Assembly: GCA_038025085.1 (NCBI GenBank)
Contig: CM076147.1
Location: 41,910,766 to 41,974,765 of the forward strand
Direction: 5' to 3'
DNA: 64,000 nt
Source: Tetragonia tetragonoides
Taxonomy: Eukaryota > Streptophyta > Magnoliopsida > Caryophyllales > Aizoaceae
Position numbers and translations under genes: made by a program. Below, in pieces: positions 23,503 through 34,830 of this stretch. The stretch's first letter is position 1; each line of letters starts with the position of its first letter. Below the pieces are notes generated by a model. It was not told the DNA's origin and searched no databases. It was given only the letters and a program-made list of their open reading frames with translations.

Positions 23503-23690
23503 CCTTGTGTCTGCTGGCTTTTAGGAACTACCCTAGCTCCTTGTTGGTGCTACATTGACGGGGCCAGTGCTTGCGTTGGTTGTTCAGTTAGTCTGATATG
23601 TTCGCTGTTGAACACGTGAGTCAGAACATGATGTAGCAGGAGGTGTTTCGGTCTCCATTCACTTGCACCCTTTTTAACGAGCAAAAAAAA
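23503..23690 (+). mobile_element. 5'-truncated SINE copy
   Basis: Starts at TGCCTTGTGTCTGCTGGC and follows the 18937 SINE body (GCTCCTTGTTGGTGCTACA, CCATTCACTTGCACCC) to an A-rich tail at 23682-23690. The tRNA-like head is missing. Confidence 0.85.
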
Positions 23691-23760
23691 CTACATGCTG
23701 TATATCACAAAGGAGGAACATATTGTTGCCGTTGACAAAAAATAAAAAAAAAAGTTGAGT

Positions 23761-24037
23761 AATCCCTCAGTTCCAAACCAATCTTGTCATTTGATTTTTC
23801 AAAGTCAAAACTCACAAATTTTAACCTGTTAAATTATAAATATTTAGAAAGATTTACAATGTAATAATACTTTCTTAGATTGATTTTCACTATTTCTCTT
23901 GAAAAATCATTCTTTTTTTTTATGATTTATATATTCATATATTTGTAATTATTTACGGTTAAAGCAATATCTTAGAAACCCTTAGAAATAAAAGACAAAG
24001 GGAGTTTTTTTTTTGTTGAGAAAAGACAAAGGGAGTA
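23761..24037. mobile_element. Stowaway-like MITE with duplicated right end
   Basis: Left end near AATCCCTCAGTTCC. The body is typical (TTTTTCAAAGTCAAAACTCA, TAATTATTTACGG). The right end AAAAGACAAAGGGAG occurs twice, at 23990-24004 and 24021-24035, around a short T-rich insert. Confidence 0.65.
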
Positions 24038-24077
24038 AAATTCTAAAATGAGGTTCTTGATCGTAAAAAAAAAAAAA

Positions 24078-25160
24078 GGAAAATTGGTTGCCAATAATCT
24101 GAAGTTTGGCCGGTCCGCCGCGAATAATCCGAAATTTGCTTTCAGCCCCAAATAATCGGAAGTTTAGACTCACCCGCCCAAAACAGTTTAAATGAATACG
24201 GCGTTAAACTCCGTTAATGGCCGTTACTAATTTCCCCCTAGAACCCCATTTTTTTTCATTTTCTCTCTCCCCTTCATCTTCAACCTAGCTCTTTCATCTT
24301 CAACCTCATTTTTTCATCTATGTCACACACATATTCCAACCGCAAACCACCATTGTCACCCCTCCAACCTGAAATTTGTACCACTATATCCCCAATCTTC
24401 ATCTTGTTCCTTTAATCAAATCATGATTATGAAAAAGGAAGAATTCATTAATGTGCTTGATTGAATATTACTCCCTTCACTGCTCAGAAGTCAGAAGCAA
24501 ATAAAACAACAATCCAAGAGGAAGAACAAAACAAAAACAATCTGGGCGAAGAGAAACAGAAACCAAAAAAACAATCCGTCGCTTAAATTAATTTATTATT
24601 TGCTAATCCAATGTTGATTGAAATTCCCCTGAAAAGTTATGATCGGTGCATAGATTTATAAAGCTAGTTCTATTTTATTATCTATGAATTTGATCAAATT
24701 GTGTGATAGTGGTGTTCAGTCTTATTTTGTCTCCAATTTACTGGCCTTCAAGTGTCAAATGCTAGTATTCTACTGAATTCAAGGCTCGCCATTGGTTAAT
24801 TTTACATTGCTATAAATATAATGTCTCTAAAGTTTGAAGTGCTATTTTCATTGGTGATTTAATCATGATTTTAGGTTGGACGGTGACAATGGTGATTGCA
24901 GGTTGAAGTATGTGCGTGTGAGAGAGGAAGAAATGAGGTTGAAGATGAAAGAGCTAGGTTGAAGATGAAAAGGAGAGAGAAACGAAAAATGGGGTTTTAG
25001 GGGGACATTAGTAAAGGTTGTTAACGGGGTTAGATTTCGTCTTCATTTAAACGGTTTTGCGCGGGTCGGTCCAAACTTCGGATTATTTGGGCCTGAAAGT
25101 AAAATTGGGATTATTTGCAGCATACCGCCCAAACTTCGGATTATTGGGAGCCAATTTTCC
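24078..25160. mobile_element. Long-inverted-repeat element (about 1.08 kb, arms about 285 bp)
   Basis: The left arm (24078-24362) starts GGAAAATTGGTTGCCAATAA. The right arm (about 24880-25160) ends TTATTGGGAGCCAATTTTCC. The arms are imperfectly complementary along their length, including CATCTTCAACCTAGCTCTTT against AAAGAGCTAGGTTGAAGATG. Each arm has three spaced AATAATCCGAAGTTT-like motifs near its tip. The 0.5 kb centre has no coding sequence. A-runs flank both ends, so a target duplication cannot be judged. Long TIRs suggest a non-autonomous Mutator-like or foldback element. Confidence 0.8.
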
Positions 25161-25405
25161 AAAAAAAAAAAAAAAAAAAAAGAAATGGGGTTCTTCTTTT
25201 CAATTCTCATTGAAAAATTCAATTGCGAGTCTAGAAGTAGAAATTTTCGCCATTACCAACAATCAAAGGAATTCCTTATGAAAAATGCGATTTTCTCAGA
25301 ATTTGTTTCCATATTCAAAACCCTTGATTTTCTTCCTTATTAGTAGGAGTAATGATTTTCCTACACCCATATCTACCCCCTCAACAATGGAAAATGATTC
25401 AGGAA

Positions 25406-25409
<4 letters not shown>

Positions 25410-25472
<63 letters not shown>
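25410..25472 (+). repeat. (CT)n microsatellite in the leader of the 26.3 kb F-box gene
   Basis: A nearly pure CT run of about 60 bp in the probable 5' UTR, upstream of a donor-like CCACCAG|GTAACTTT near 25520. Confidence 0.85.
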
Positions 25473-25520
25473 ATCATCTTCCTTCTCCCCTTCTGCAAAG
25501 GCTTACCAGTTACCACCAGG

Positions 25521-26255
25521 TAACTTTATAACTCCTGATTCTCTGTTTCTCTTTCTGCCTTGTCACAATCTAATCTATGTAGCAAGTATGTTGCATTGCA
25601 ATTTGCAAGTCCTTTTGCTATCTCTCTCTGACCTTTTACATTATACTTGTAATTTATTTATTTTTTTATGAAAGTAATTTTTTGGGTATCCTTGTAGTAA
25701 ATATCATGGAACATTTTGGGGTTGATGCTCATTAGGGTTTAATGACTCTCTACCTTCATATGCATCATTTGGAATTTGGAAATCGAATGTTTGTGGGTTT
25801 ATTAAAGTTGGGTTCTTTTGGTTCTTGTTTTTACTGTACTGTACTGTTCTATCTATCTTTTCCATTTTGTTCAGTTGTAAAATTCTCGATTTTACTTGGG
25901 CCATTTTGAATTAGTGTTTTGTATTTAAATCAGTAATTATTTTATGTTATTGCGTTTAGCAATTACTTATATTAAATTTCTGTCTGCTTGGAAGAATCAA
26001 GGTTGATAATTTAGTTTGATTTCTCCTTTTCATTCCTACAAGGGCTAGATTTCATTGCTTCCATTTTGTGTGAGTTTATACTACTGGGTTGGTAGTTGGT
26101 TGATATCATGGAATTCGATTGGCATTTCATATAAGGACATTTTTATCATAGAACTTCATTTATTTGTTAGTTATGCCATACAGTGACTGCAGTGCACCTT
26201 ACTGAAAAGATTTTACAAAATAGTGACCCAAAGGCGGTTTTATCTTTCTTCTCAG
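25521..26255 (+). promoter_or_regulatory. Probable leader intron of the 26.3 kb F-box gene
   Basis: Donor CACCAG|GTAACT and acceptor CTTCTCAG|GGTAAC bracket the interval just before the ATG at 26273. Parts match 29693-30530 upstream of the paralogue at 30534 (for example CTGTTTCTCTTTCTGCCTT), so the leader was duplicated with the gene. Confidence 0.5.
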
Positions 26256-26272
26256 GGTAACAAAATTGAAGT

Positions 26273-28044
26273 ATGAGTTACCATCCAACAAAGATCAAAG
26301 GGTTGGTAAAGGTAGATCGAATCAGTGAATTACCTGACAGTCTTCTGTGCCACATCTTGGGATTTCTCCCTACGAGATCCGCTGTAGCAACATGTGTATT
26401 ATCCAAAAGATGGAACTACGTCTGGACTGGTACCCCTGTCTTAGACTTTACTAATCCACCTGATTCAACCATAAGATCTGAATATAAACTGAGTGAAGAG
26501 CAGTACATATCTTTAAAGAACTTTATAAATAGGATCCTGCTTCTAAATGGCGCATCTTCTTTTGATCTTGATGTTTATGATGTATTCAAGTCTAAAGATC
26601 TCCGTGAATGGTTTACTGTTTTGGGAAGGCGTTGGATTAAGGAGTTTAACATTTTCTGTAAGCTGAAAAAGGAAACAGGAGAGTCGCCTGAGCTGAACCT
26701 GAGACCAATCGAGTTACCTATGATGTCTATATTTACTGGTGTTGCAAGGGTGCAAATTGTTGTTTTACAGTTAAGCGGTAGCTTTTGTTTATCTCTCCAT
26801 GTTCCCATTAATTCCTTACTACATCTTCCATGCCTTGAGATACTCCACTTCAAGAAAGTCATATTTAAAACCAATGATGATGCTGATGATCCTATTGGCT
26901 ATCTATTATCTGGTTGCCTTGCCGTAAGGGAACTTGTTGTTGCTAATTGTGAGGGCGTGCATAGATTATATGTATGCTGCTCTTCTCTAAAGAGATTAGA
27001 AGTTACGTTCGCTCACAGTGAAACTGTAAACATCACAGTCATCATTAAGTTACCAAATCTAGAGTACCTTCAACTTGATGAGTTTTTCACGATGCATGAG
27101 ATAGATGATCTACCTTCTCTGGTAGAAGGGAAGGTTCCTTTTCACGGAAAGACGTTTACAGAAATCATGGAGCTACTTGAGAGATTCCGGAATGCAAGAT
27201 CCTTGTCGTTACTAGCAGGAGTTATTTGTAAGTAATTGGAGCCTCATAATGATCCACTTGATAGGTTATAGAATACTTTTGTAAATTTATTTTTGGAAAC
27301 TTCACCCAATAAGGCACTAGTAGGAATACTGTCATCAAGCACTGGACGTGGCGTCCAACCCTTGGCTTAAAGTATATATGGGGGGATGCAACACTTTTAT
27401 GAGTTCGATTGGTTGCTTTCATTTTGTTCATCTCTAACACCGCTTGTGTATTGGGTTGCAGTTGAAGGCTACGACTCTGATGATTACGAGCAGCTATGGG
27501 TTTTTCACAACTTGAAGTGTTTGAAAGTAAAAAGTTACCGGTGGCCTCTTATCGTACTTGTAGTTGAAATGCTGAGATATATGCCTAATCTCACTTCTTT
27601 GATCATAGATATGGTGGGTATAGTTTTCTTAACCTAGTGTCTGCTTTTGTTTCCTCTTTGAAAGTTAATGCCCCATGTTTCATATTTTTTCCTTTTCCTT
27701 CTTTCCGTTACTGAATCTTTCAGCGGAAAGTATTGACCTTTTTTCTCCTTTGAAATCTTATGTCCAAGATGGGGAATTTTGATCAAGAATGGTGTTGGCC
27801 GGATGTTGGGCCTGAATGTGTGGGGTTATCCCTGGAGTATATTGAAATTTATAATTTTACCGGGTGTGAACGTCGAGGTTTTAAAATGGTATGTTGCTTT
27901 CTAAGTGGCTGCGTGGCGCTGAAGGAAGTGAAAATCCACCTAGCAGATTGGTTGAGTTTCGAAAACAAGTATGAGGTACTCAAAAAGTTGTTGAAGCTCA
28001 CAAGGGCCTCAAGTTGTGTTATCACCATCTGCGAACATTTGTGA
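26273..28044 (+). CDS. F-box/LRR/FBD protein, intact
   Basis: Exons 26273..27227, 27462..27613 and 27769..28044 join in frame (T|TT, then phase 0) to give 460 residues, normal for the family. The F-box is at about 16-55 (DRISELPDSLLCHILGFLPT, CVLSKRWNYVWTG). LRR-like strands follow (HLPCLEILHFKKVIF, LSGCLAVRELVVANC, LPNLEYLQLDEFF). The FBD-type C-terminus is in exon 3 (GLSLEYIEIYNFTGCERRGF, ending TRASSCVITICEHL). It is the only member of the cluster with no reading-frame lesion. Inferred role: substrate receptor of an SCF E3 ligase, target unknown. Confidence 0.9.
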
Positions 28045-28721
28045 ACTGAATTTCACAAGAAAATCATGGTATCAAATCCTTCTCTATGTAGTATGTTTTG
28101 TCTTTAGTGTTACATTGTTAGCGAAATCGTGAGTGGTCAAGGATTGCTGTGATTTTGAAATGACGAAATATACAAACTAAATTGACATACAGAGAGGCAT
28201 CGTTTATTTGGGTGCTTGAGTGTTCCTTTTCTGTTATTGCATACTGCTAATGATGCAAATTGAGAAACTTCCATGAGATTATTGGATGAAAATTTTCTTC
28301 TCCAAAGATGCATTAATTTGTTCACTTATCAGTTGTCACGCTGAGTTCTTCGTTAAATTCATAATTGTGTAAGAAGTTTTATTTTTTGTGAACTGCAGAA
28401 TTCTTCGTTGCATTCATCAATCGTCGAAGAGGATGGTAAAGACTTGAAGAGCAGATTATCACTTATGATTTACACCCAGCAGCTCGTCAATACTCCAACT
28501 GCAGTTTTTGGCTTCTTTAATGCTTCTTTCATTTCCTAGATCTTTATTACTAATACCACAGAACCACAGAAGCCCTGTGTCTATTCTTAAAATCATGTTT
28601 GTTGAGAGAATAAACTGTAGTAATGTCTGAGTTTATGTTACTAGTGTTATTTGCTTCTATAACCTGCCTTTTTTGCATTTCGCCCAACGTTAAACTTTCT
28701 GTAGCGATTAAGTGTACTCAT
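28045..28721. other. 3' flank of the intact F-box gene
   Basis: Probable 3' UTR with a possible further spliced UTR exon. No coding sequence recognised. Confidence 0.4.
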
Positions 28722-28990
28722 CTGAAGAATGGAAATGTGCGTGGACTGGTGCAGTGGTGCTCCAATCTTGGACTGAACTAGTCCACCAAACTCAATCAAC
28801 AGGTCTTCTATACTCCATATGGGAAGAGTAAAAATCGCGTTGAAAAACTTTAATCAATGGGATCCTGCATCTCATCAATGTTCTTGATGTCTATTGAAGC
28901 CTAAAGATATCGGTGAATGGTTGGTGTTTAGCAAGGCCTGGGAGCTGGGATGAAGGAGTTTTAACATTTTTGGAAGCTGCAAATGGACAT
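28722..28990 (+). pseudogene. Decayed F-box fragment
   Basis: Nucleotide similarity to the 26273 gene from the WNYVWTG region (GAATGGAAATGTGCGTGGAC) to the EFNIFCKL region (GAAGGAGTTTTAACATTTTT). It has several indels and no continuous frame. It lies between the intact gene and the 30534 copy. Confidence 0.75.
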
Positions 28991-29310
28991 AATAAGCAAA
29001 TTGCCTGTAATGTTTTTGCCTACGGATGTTTTATAGGAGCAGTATGTGGCTTGCCTTTTTTCTCCCTACCATTAGTTCAATATCTCATATTTCCGACTAC
29101 ATAATTGGATTCCGATTATGCATGGTTTCAAGTTCAACACATAGTAAAATGGGGTCACTCTATCAAAACTTCAAGAGTGATTCATCTCACCGAGAGGTGA
29201 GACGGTCTCATATAGATTTTTATGCCCGTCCTTTATGAACTCAAATCAACTCTGAAATTCTTTTTTGTTTTGACGTGTGGTCAGAATTAGTACAGATGAA
29301 TAAACACCTA

Positions 29311-29565
29311 CTCCCTCCGTTTCTTCAAGATGTTTACACTTTATTTTTCAAGGTCAAAGTTCACAAACTTTGACCATGAATTAGTGAAAAGTTACAAAGA
29401 TTTATAATGTAAAAATGCTTTTATTGGATTCATTTTAAAGAATACTTTTGAAAAACTATAATTTTAAAATTTATATATGCATACAATTATAATTATTTAC
29501 GGTCAAAGTGGTGCATTGGAGACCGTGAAAAAACAAATGTAAACATCTTCATAAAACGGAGGAAG
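29311..29565. mobile_element. Stowaway MITE with TA target duplication
   Basis: CTCCCTCCGTTTCTTCAAGA at the left and TCTTCATAAAACGGAGGAAG at the right form the terminal inverted repeat. TA dinucleotides flank it (29309-29310, 29566-29567). The body is AT-rich with the usual internal CAAAGTTCACAAACTTTGAC. Confidence 0.9.
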
Positions 29566-29567
29566 TA

Positions 29568-30533
29568 ATAGTTAGTACTTAATGAACTTATTATTACTGT
29601 AGAATTTATGCAGTTTAACTTTATGAGTACAAGACCTTTCAAAACCCCGTTCTGTTCCCTTCTCGTCAACAACGGAAAATTTCACCTTTTCCTCCTATTC
29701 CTGATTTTCTGTTTCTCTTTCTGCCTTCTATTATGTATTACTGTAAGGGACATTTTCCCCCTTCGGACTAGCAGTAGTAAACAAATTCGGACATTTTGGG
29801 GGTTATGAAAATCACTAATTTTGACACACTCATTAGGGTCTAAGTTTCTCTGTTTGTAAAAATAATAGCTTCAAATGCATAATTAGGTATGTAATCGAAC
29901 GTTTCTGGGTTTACCAAAGTTGCATTGTTCTTTCTTTCTCTTTCTTTAGATTAGTAATTTAGATTCATTTGTAAGAATCACGGTTAATGTAGTTTGCTTT
30001 CTCCTTTTTCGTAGAGGGGCTAGCTTTTCTAGCTACCATTTTGTGCGAGTTTATTACTGCTAGAGCTAAGTTGTATGATGATACCTATCATGGAACTCGA
30101 TTGCTATTATCTTTTTTTCTGAGTAGGATTGTCACTATCTTTCAATTCCCAAGCTAGCGGGTGTGCCTCGGTCGCCATTCACTTGCACCCTCTTTGTTAC
30201 GAACAAAAAAGCTAAGGGCATTTTTATCAAATAAAACTAAAAATGCTTTTGTTAGTAATACTGTAAAGTGTTTCGAAAATTGTGTACCTCGGTATAATTA
30301 CTGAAATGTTGATATACCTTAGTGATACTTCGTTAAAGCTTTAGTAAACTTAAGAGAACATGTTTTTATCATGAATTGCATATTTCAACTATTATTATTC
30401 TTTGCTCTTTGATGTACTAACCTGCAGATTACATGAGTGCTAATTTCTACAATTGCTATTCTTGGTGCTTCTTTTTGGTGAACCAATGCCTCTGTCTTTT
30501 TTCTCAGGGTTTCTTAGTGAGCCAAATTGAAGT
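29568..30533 (+). promoter_or_regulatory. Upstream region and leader of the 30.5 kb F-box gene
   Basis: Parts are homologous to 25530-26270, including the acceptor TTTTTCTCAG|GGTTTCTTAG before the ATG. A 3' SINE scrap lies at about 30158-30212 (CATTCACTTGCACCCTCTTT). No other gene. Confidence 0.5.
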
Positions 30534-32059
30534 ATGAATCACCGTCCAATACCAAAGATCGCAAGGTTGGCAAAGGTAGACCGGATCAGTGGATTACCTG
30601 ACAATGTCCTGTGCCACATCTTGGTATTTCTCCCTACAAGATTCGCTGCCGCAACATGTGTATTATCCAAAAGATGGAACTATGTCTGGACTGGTATACC
30701 TGTCTTGGACTTTACTAATCCACCTGAGTCAATCTTAATATCTGAATATACCCTGAGTGCAGAGCAGTACATATCTTTAAAGAACTTTATGAATAGGATC
30801 TTGCTTCTACATAGTTCATCTTGTTTAGACCGTGTTGACCTTGATGTTCATAAAACATTCAAGTCTAAAGATCTCCATGAATGGTTTACTGTTCTGGGAA
30901 GGCGTCTGATTAAGGAGTTTAACATTTTCTGTAAGCTGCAAACGGAGACAAGAGAGTTGAGTAGGGTGAATCTGAAACCAATCGAGTTACCTATGATGTC
31001 TTTATTTACCGGTCTTGCAAGACAGAAAATTGTGGTTTTAAGGTTAAGCGGTAGCCTTTGTTTATCTATCCATGTTCCAATGAATTCCATATTACATCTT
31101 CCATGCCTTGAGATACTCCACTTCAGGAAAGTCATATTTAAAGACAATGGTGAAGCTAGTGATCCTGTTGGCTATCTATTATCTGGATGTCCTGTCCTTA
31201 GGGAACTCGTTGTTGATACTTGTGAGGGCCTGCATAAGTTATCTGTATGCTGCTCTTCTGTAAAGATACTGGAATTTACAGGTTCATTCATGTACACTGG
31301 AACTTTCACTGCCATCATAAAAGTACCAAATCTGGAGTACCTTAAAATTGATCATGGTACTGAATATGCTAATTATAAGATAGATGACCTGCCTTCTCTG
31401 GTTGGCGCGAAGATTTCTCTTCGTGGCATGATGAGTAAACAATGCATGAAGCTACTTCTGAGACTCTGCCACGCAAAAACTTTATCTTCACAAGGGATTT
31501 TTCCTAGTGTAAGTCATCAAAGTTGCATCATGATTTACTTGATAGTTCGTAAAAAAACTTTCTTTATTTCCTTTTGTTGTTGTTTTGGATAATTCTCCCC
31601 ATCAAACACTAGTGACAGAATGCTGTCGAACCTTGGAACTGGTGTCTAACCCTTGAAATGGGGTGATACAACATTTATGAGCTCAATTGGTTGTTTTAGT
31701 TTTGGCCGTCTCTGACACATTGGTCTATTTGACTGCAGCTCTATTACTCTACTTATTACCAACAGCTACGGGGTTTTCATAACTTAAATTGCTTGGAATT
31801 ATCCTTTTACAAGCGGTCTATGACTCTAGGAGTAGTGAGGATGCTGAGATATGTGCCTAAACTTGTCTCGTTGATCATAAACAAGGTCGGTGTAGTTTTC
31901 CTAACCTACTGTCTTCCTTGCTTGATTATTACTCTTTTGATTATTGAGATTTTTTTTCCTTGAAATTTGACGTTCAAGCATTTGCTGACTGATGATGATG
32001 AATGGTCTTGGCCTGATGTTGTGCCCGAATGTTTGGGGTTGCCCCTTGAATATATCTAA
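30534..32059 (+). CDS. F-box/LRR protein, FBD domain truncated by a stop
   Basis: Exons 30534..31508, 31739..31885 and 31979..32059 give 400 residues. The F-box (DRISGLPDNVLCHILVFLPT) and LRR regions are intact and closely similar to the 26273 paralogue about 4.26 kb upstream. In exon 3 the paralogue's LEYIEIYNF reads LEYI then TAA at 32057-32059. FBD homology continues for about 170 bp (to about 32235) with a later 2-base deletion. The protein would therefore have the F-box and LRRs but almost no FBD. It may be an expressed truncated form or a young pseudogene. Unlike the one-base frameshifts elsewhere, a substitution nonsense codon plus a second lesion points to real decay. Confidence 0.85.
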
Positions 32060-32235
32060 ATTCGTAATTTCGCTGGGAGTGAAGATCAAAATATTGAAAT
32101 AGTGCGTTGCTTAGTCACTGCATGGTGTTGAAGGAGATGAAAATCCATGTATCATCATCTTGTCTGAGTTTGAATGAAAAGTACGAGGTACTAAAAGAGT
32201 TGAAGCTTCCAAGGGCATCAAGTTGTGAAGTTACA

Positions 32236-32690
32236 ATCTGCTGAGGCTATGAACTGAGTTTTACCTTAGAAAATCATGCTAACAAATCCCTCTCTGTGAA
32301 TTATTTTCTGTATTTATCATTCAGTCATCCAATTTTACAGTGTATAAGATGGTATTGTACTATTGCCCACATCAAGTTGTGAAGGTACAATCTGCTGAGA
32401 CTGGGCATAACGCATAAGCGGTGTCATGAGAGTTCAAGACTTGTTGTCTTAGATATCAAAATGTCCACAAACTTACTCGGGTACTTAAATGCCCCTTTTG
32501 TGTTGTTGCATTATGGTAATTACCATCAACTGAATATTATCTTTTCTTTTTCTGAATGATGCAACTGTTTTTGTTTACGTGTCCACTTTCATCAATCTGT
32601 TGCTGGGTTCATTAACTTCGTTCTATCCAATTGCCCGTGAAGTTGTGAAGTTTGTGAACTATGGATATTTTCAGAGGTTGGTGAATGGTG
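32236..32690. other. 3' flank of the 30.5 kb F-box gene
   Basis: Nothing recognised beyond a short repeat of the FBD-end sequence (AGTTGTGAAGGTACAATCTG near 32374). Confidence 0.4.
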
Positions 32691-32695
32691 AGAGC

Positions 32696-33272
32696 TAGCG
32701 CTGTTCATCTTTCGGAACGGACTGGGTTTTTTGGACTGGACCCACCCGGCTAAGCCCGGACCGGTCCAGACCGATCATGCTTTTGGACTGGTTCAAAAGT
32801 CCGGTCCGGTTTGGACCGGATGGCAAATGATGTGAAACTTAAAAACGGTCATGGGCTCTTTTTAAAAAAACCGGTCCGGACTCAGACCGGTCACGTGCGG
32901 TCTGGTCCGGTCCGGGTCTGGACCATGATATTAAATATCGGACGCGACGTGTCGTATCGGCCGTATCGTATCGGTTTTTGAGGTCGCCGATACGCAATAT
33001 CCCGCTACGTAACGTTGTTTATTATTTGGCCGATACTTGACCGATACGGCCGATACACAGCCGCTATATGACCGATACGGCCGGTAAATGGCCGATACGA
33101 CCGGTAAATGGCCGATACGGGAGATATAGTTGATACAAAAATTTATGTCGCGACAAGCACGACTTGATACGCATCACCGATATCAGTCCGCTTTCACGAT
33201 GTCGCGACCGTTTCCGCGATCGCGACCGATACCGCGATTTCGAACCATGGACTGGACAGGTGAACAGCCCTA
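32696..33272. mobile_element. Non-autonomous hAT-like element with CCGGTCC and GCCGATAC repeats
   Basis: Termini TAGCGCTGTTCAT and GTGAACAGCCCTA are near-perfect inverted repeats flanked by exact 8 bp direct repeats GTGAGAGC (32688-32695, 33273-33280). The left half is a dense run of GGACCGG/CCGGTCC motifs and the right half of GCCGATAC/GTATCGG motifs. It is markedly GC-richer than its surroundings. No transposase. Confidence 0.9.
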
Positions 33273-33505
33273 GTGAGAGCTGAGCATTAGTGATGATTGT
33301 AGTCTTGTAGTCCGAATCAGCCATTCGTCAAAGACAATAGGCATAGCGCTACGAATTACGATTGCAGTGTTTTCCTGTCAAAATAGTCCGTCAGAAAAGT
33401 TTTGCAATGTGCGCGAAATTATTGTAACCGTGCTCATATGGTAGCCACTAGCCAGCAATGCTAAGGTCCTTCCCTTTTGGAGGCATCAAGCATCGATCAG
33501 CTATG

Positions 33506-33962
33506 GGACTTTTTTTTTTTGATAATTAGGTGCTTCTCATTAATAGGATCAGAAGGTGATCAAAGTTGAGAGGTACAGGAGAACACACCAAAAACACCAC
33601 CCCATAACATGAGCTCCATGATAATGAGGGAGGTGAACAAAATTATAACAAACAGGAGGCAGAGAAGGAAGTTAGAGCCACGCCACAAAATCACGATTCC
33701 TTGAGTGTCCTTGCTTAGCTAGACCATCGGCTACGTAATTTGCACTCCTCAATCTATGAACCACTTTAAATTGTGGGAATTCATGCAGTAATTTTCGGAT
33801 CAAGTTTAGAGCAAACCGAGCCTCCCAAGGACCCCCCGAGGAGGAATTGCACCAACTTACTGCATTTTTAGAGTCTGATTCCACGATGATGTTGAAATGC
33901 AGAGGCCACTCTTTGCAAACAGACTCCTGCAACGCCTTTTGGATTTTGGTTTTACTGTGTTA
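33506..33962 (-). mobile_element. 5'-truncated LINE 3' end with RNase H-like domain
   Basis: The minus strand encodes VESDSKNAVSWCNSSSGGPW and VVHRLRSANYVADGLAKQG. This is the C-terminal RNase H-like domain of plant L1-type LINE ORF2 or its relatives. A short 3' UTR follows and then a T-run at 33510-33520, the poly(A) tail on the minus strand. Only about 450 bp remain. Confidence 0.85.
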
Positions 33963-34489
33963 GAACTTGGTCTCTTTGGGTGCAAATTACTGTAGATGCA
34001 TCAGATCAGAGTGTATGCAATTTCCTAAACAGTTCTCCGTTGTATGAGTGTATTTTTTGTTTTCAACTTTAATTTTGGAACACAATTGCAACTCCAACTT
34101 TTGGCCCCTTTGTTAACTTCTTAAAAGTTAAAATGAGCAAGGAAGAGAAGTCACCATGGTGGAATTCGGATAGGAGAGGGAGAGAAGTAGAAGTTGATAA
34201 AACTTGGCGAAAGGAGCCGTAAGATGTGGAAATTTGGTAGCTTGGAAACATTGGCAGCTTACAAAGAGAAACATTATAAATAGAAAGGTCTCACCAGTCA
34301 CCACTGAAACTCTGAAAGGGAAAATATTCACTTTTAATTCTTAATGAAAATAATGAGGAAGAACTAACATCTTCGAATTAATAGACAGAGAGATCTTTTA
34401 CATGCAATATGACGAGCTTAGAACTGACTTATGCCATAAAAGGAGCGCAAAAGGAGCGCAATTGAGCCTAAGAGATACAAGCTTTCTGA
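33963..34489. other. Spacer, nothing recognised
   Basis: AT-rich, with no coding or transposon signature I can support. Confidence 0.4.
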
Positions 34490-34830
34490 GATGAAGTCTT
34501 CGCGCTGAGAAACCAGTCTCAAAAGATTCAACATATTTTCACTTGGCAAGTGATTGAAGCCTTAGGGAGCATTATCAGCTTTCTGAGAATACTGATCTAT
34601 TTGTCTGAATCCATTTTGCAGATACTGAGTTTCATTTCCTTCAGATACTTTGCATTCTTCAACATGTATCCAGTCTTCACATTCTTCAAAGAAGGCAATC
34701 TTAATGGTTTCCAGACATGACAAAACGCAAGCAGGCACAACAGATGGGGTAATCCAGTTTCCCTCAGGACGAGCAGATGTCGGCTGTTCAATAAGGGAAG
34801 TCATGCCCTGCTCACACGACATAAATTCAA
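34490..34830 (-). pseudogene. Antisense FBD-domain fragment of an F-box gene
   Basis: The minus strand reads WITPSVVPACVLSCLETIKI then FFEECEDWI, the characteristic start of an FBD domain. The expected continuation (LKNAKYLKEMKLSICKMDS, then PKASITCQVKI) is present but scattered over other frames, so there are at least two frameshifts. I found no F-box or LRR exons upstream on the minus strand. Confidence 0.75.

Noticed and set aside
25285..25671. 128-codon Leu/Ser repeat frame
   Set aside because: Translation of a CT microsatellite in the leader of the F-box gene.
32696..33272. CpG island or promoter
   Set aside because: The GC-rich short motifs are bounded by hAT-type termini and exact 8 bp target duplications, so a transposon explains them.
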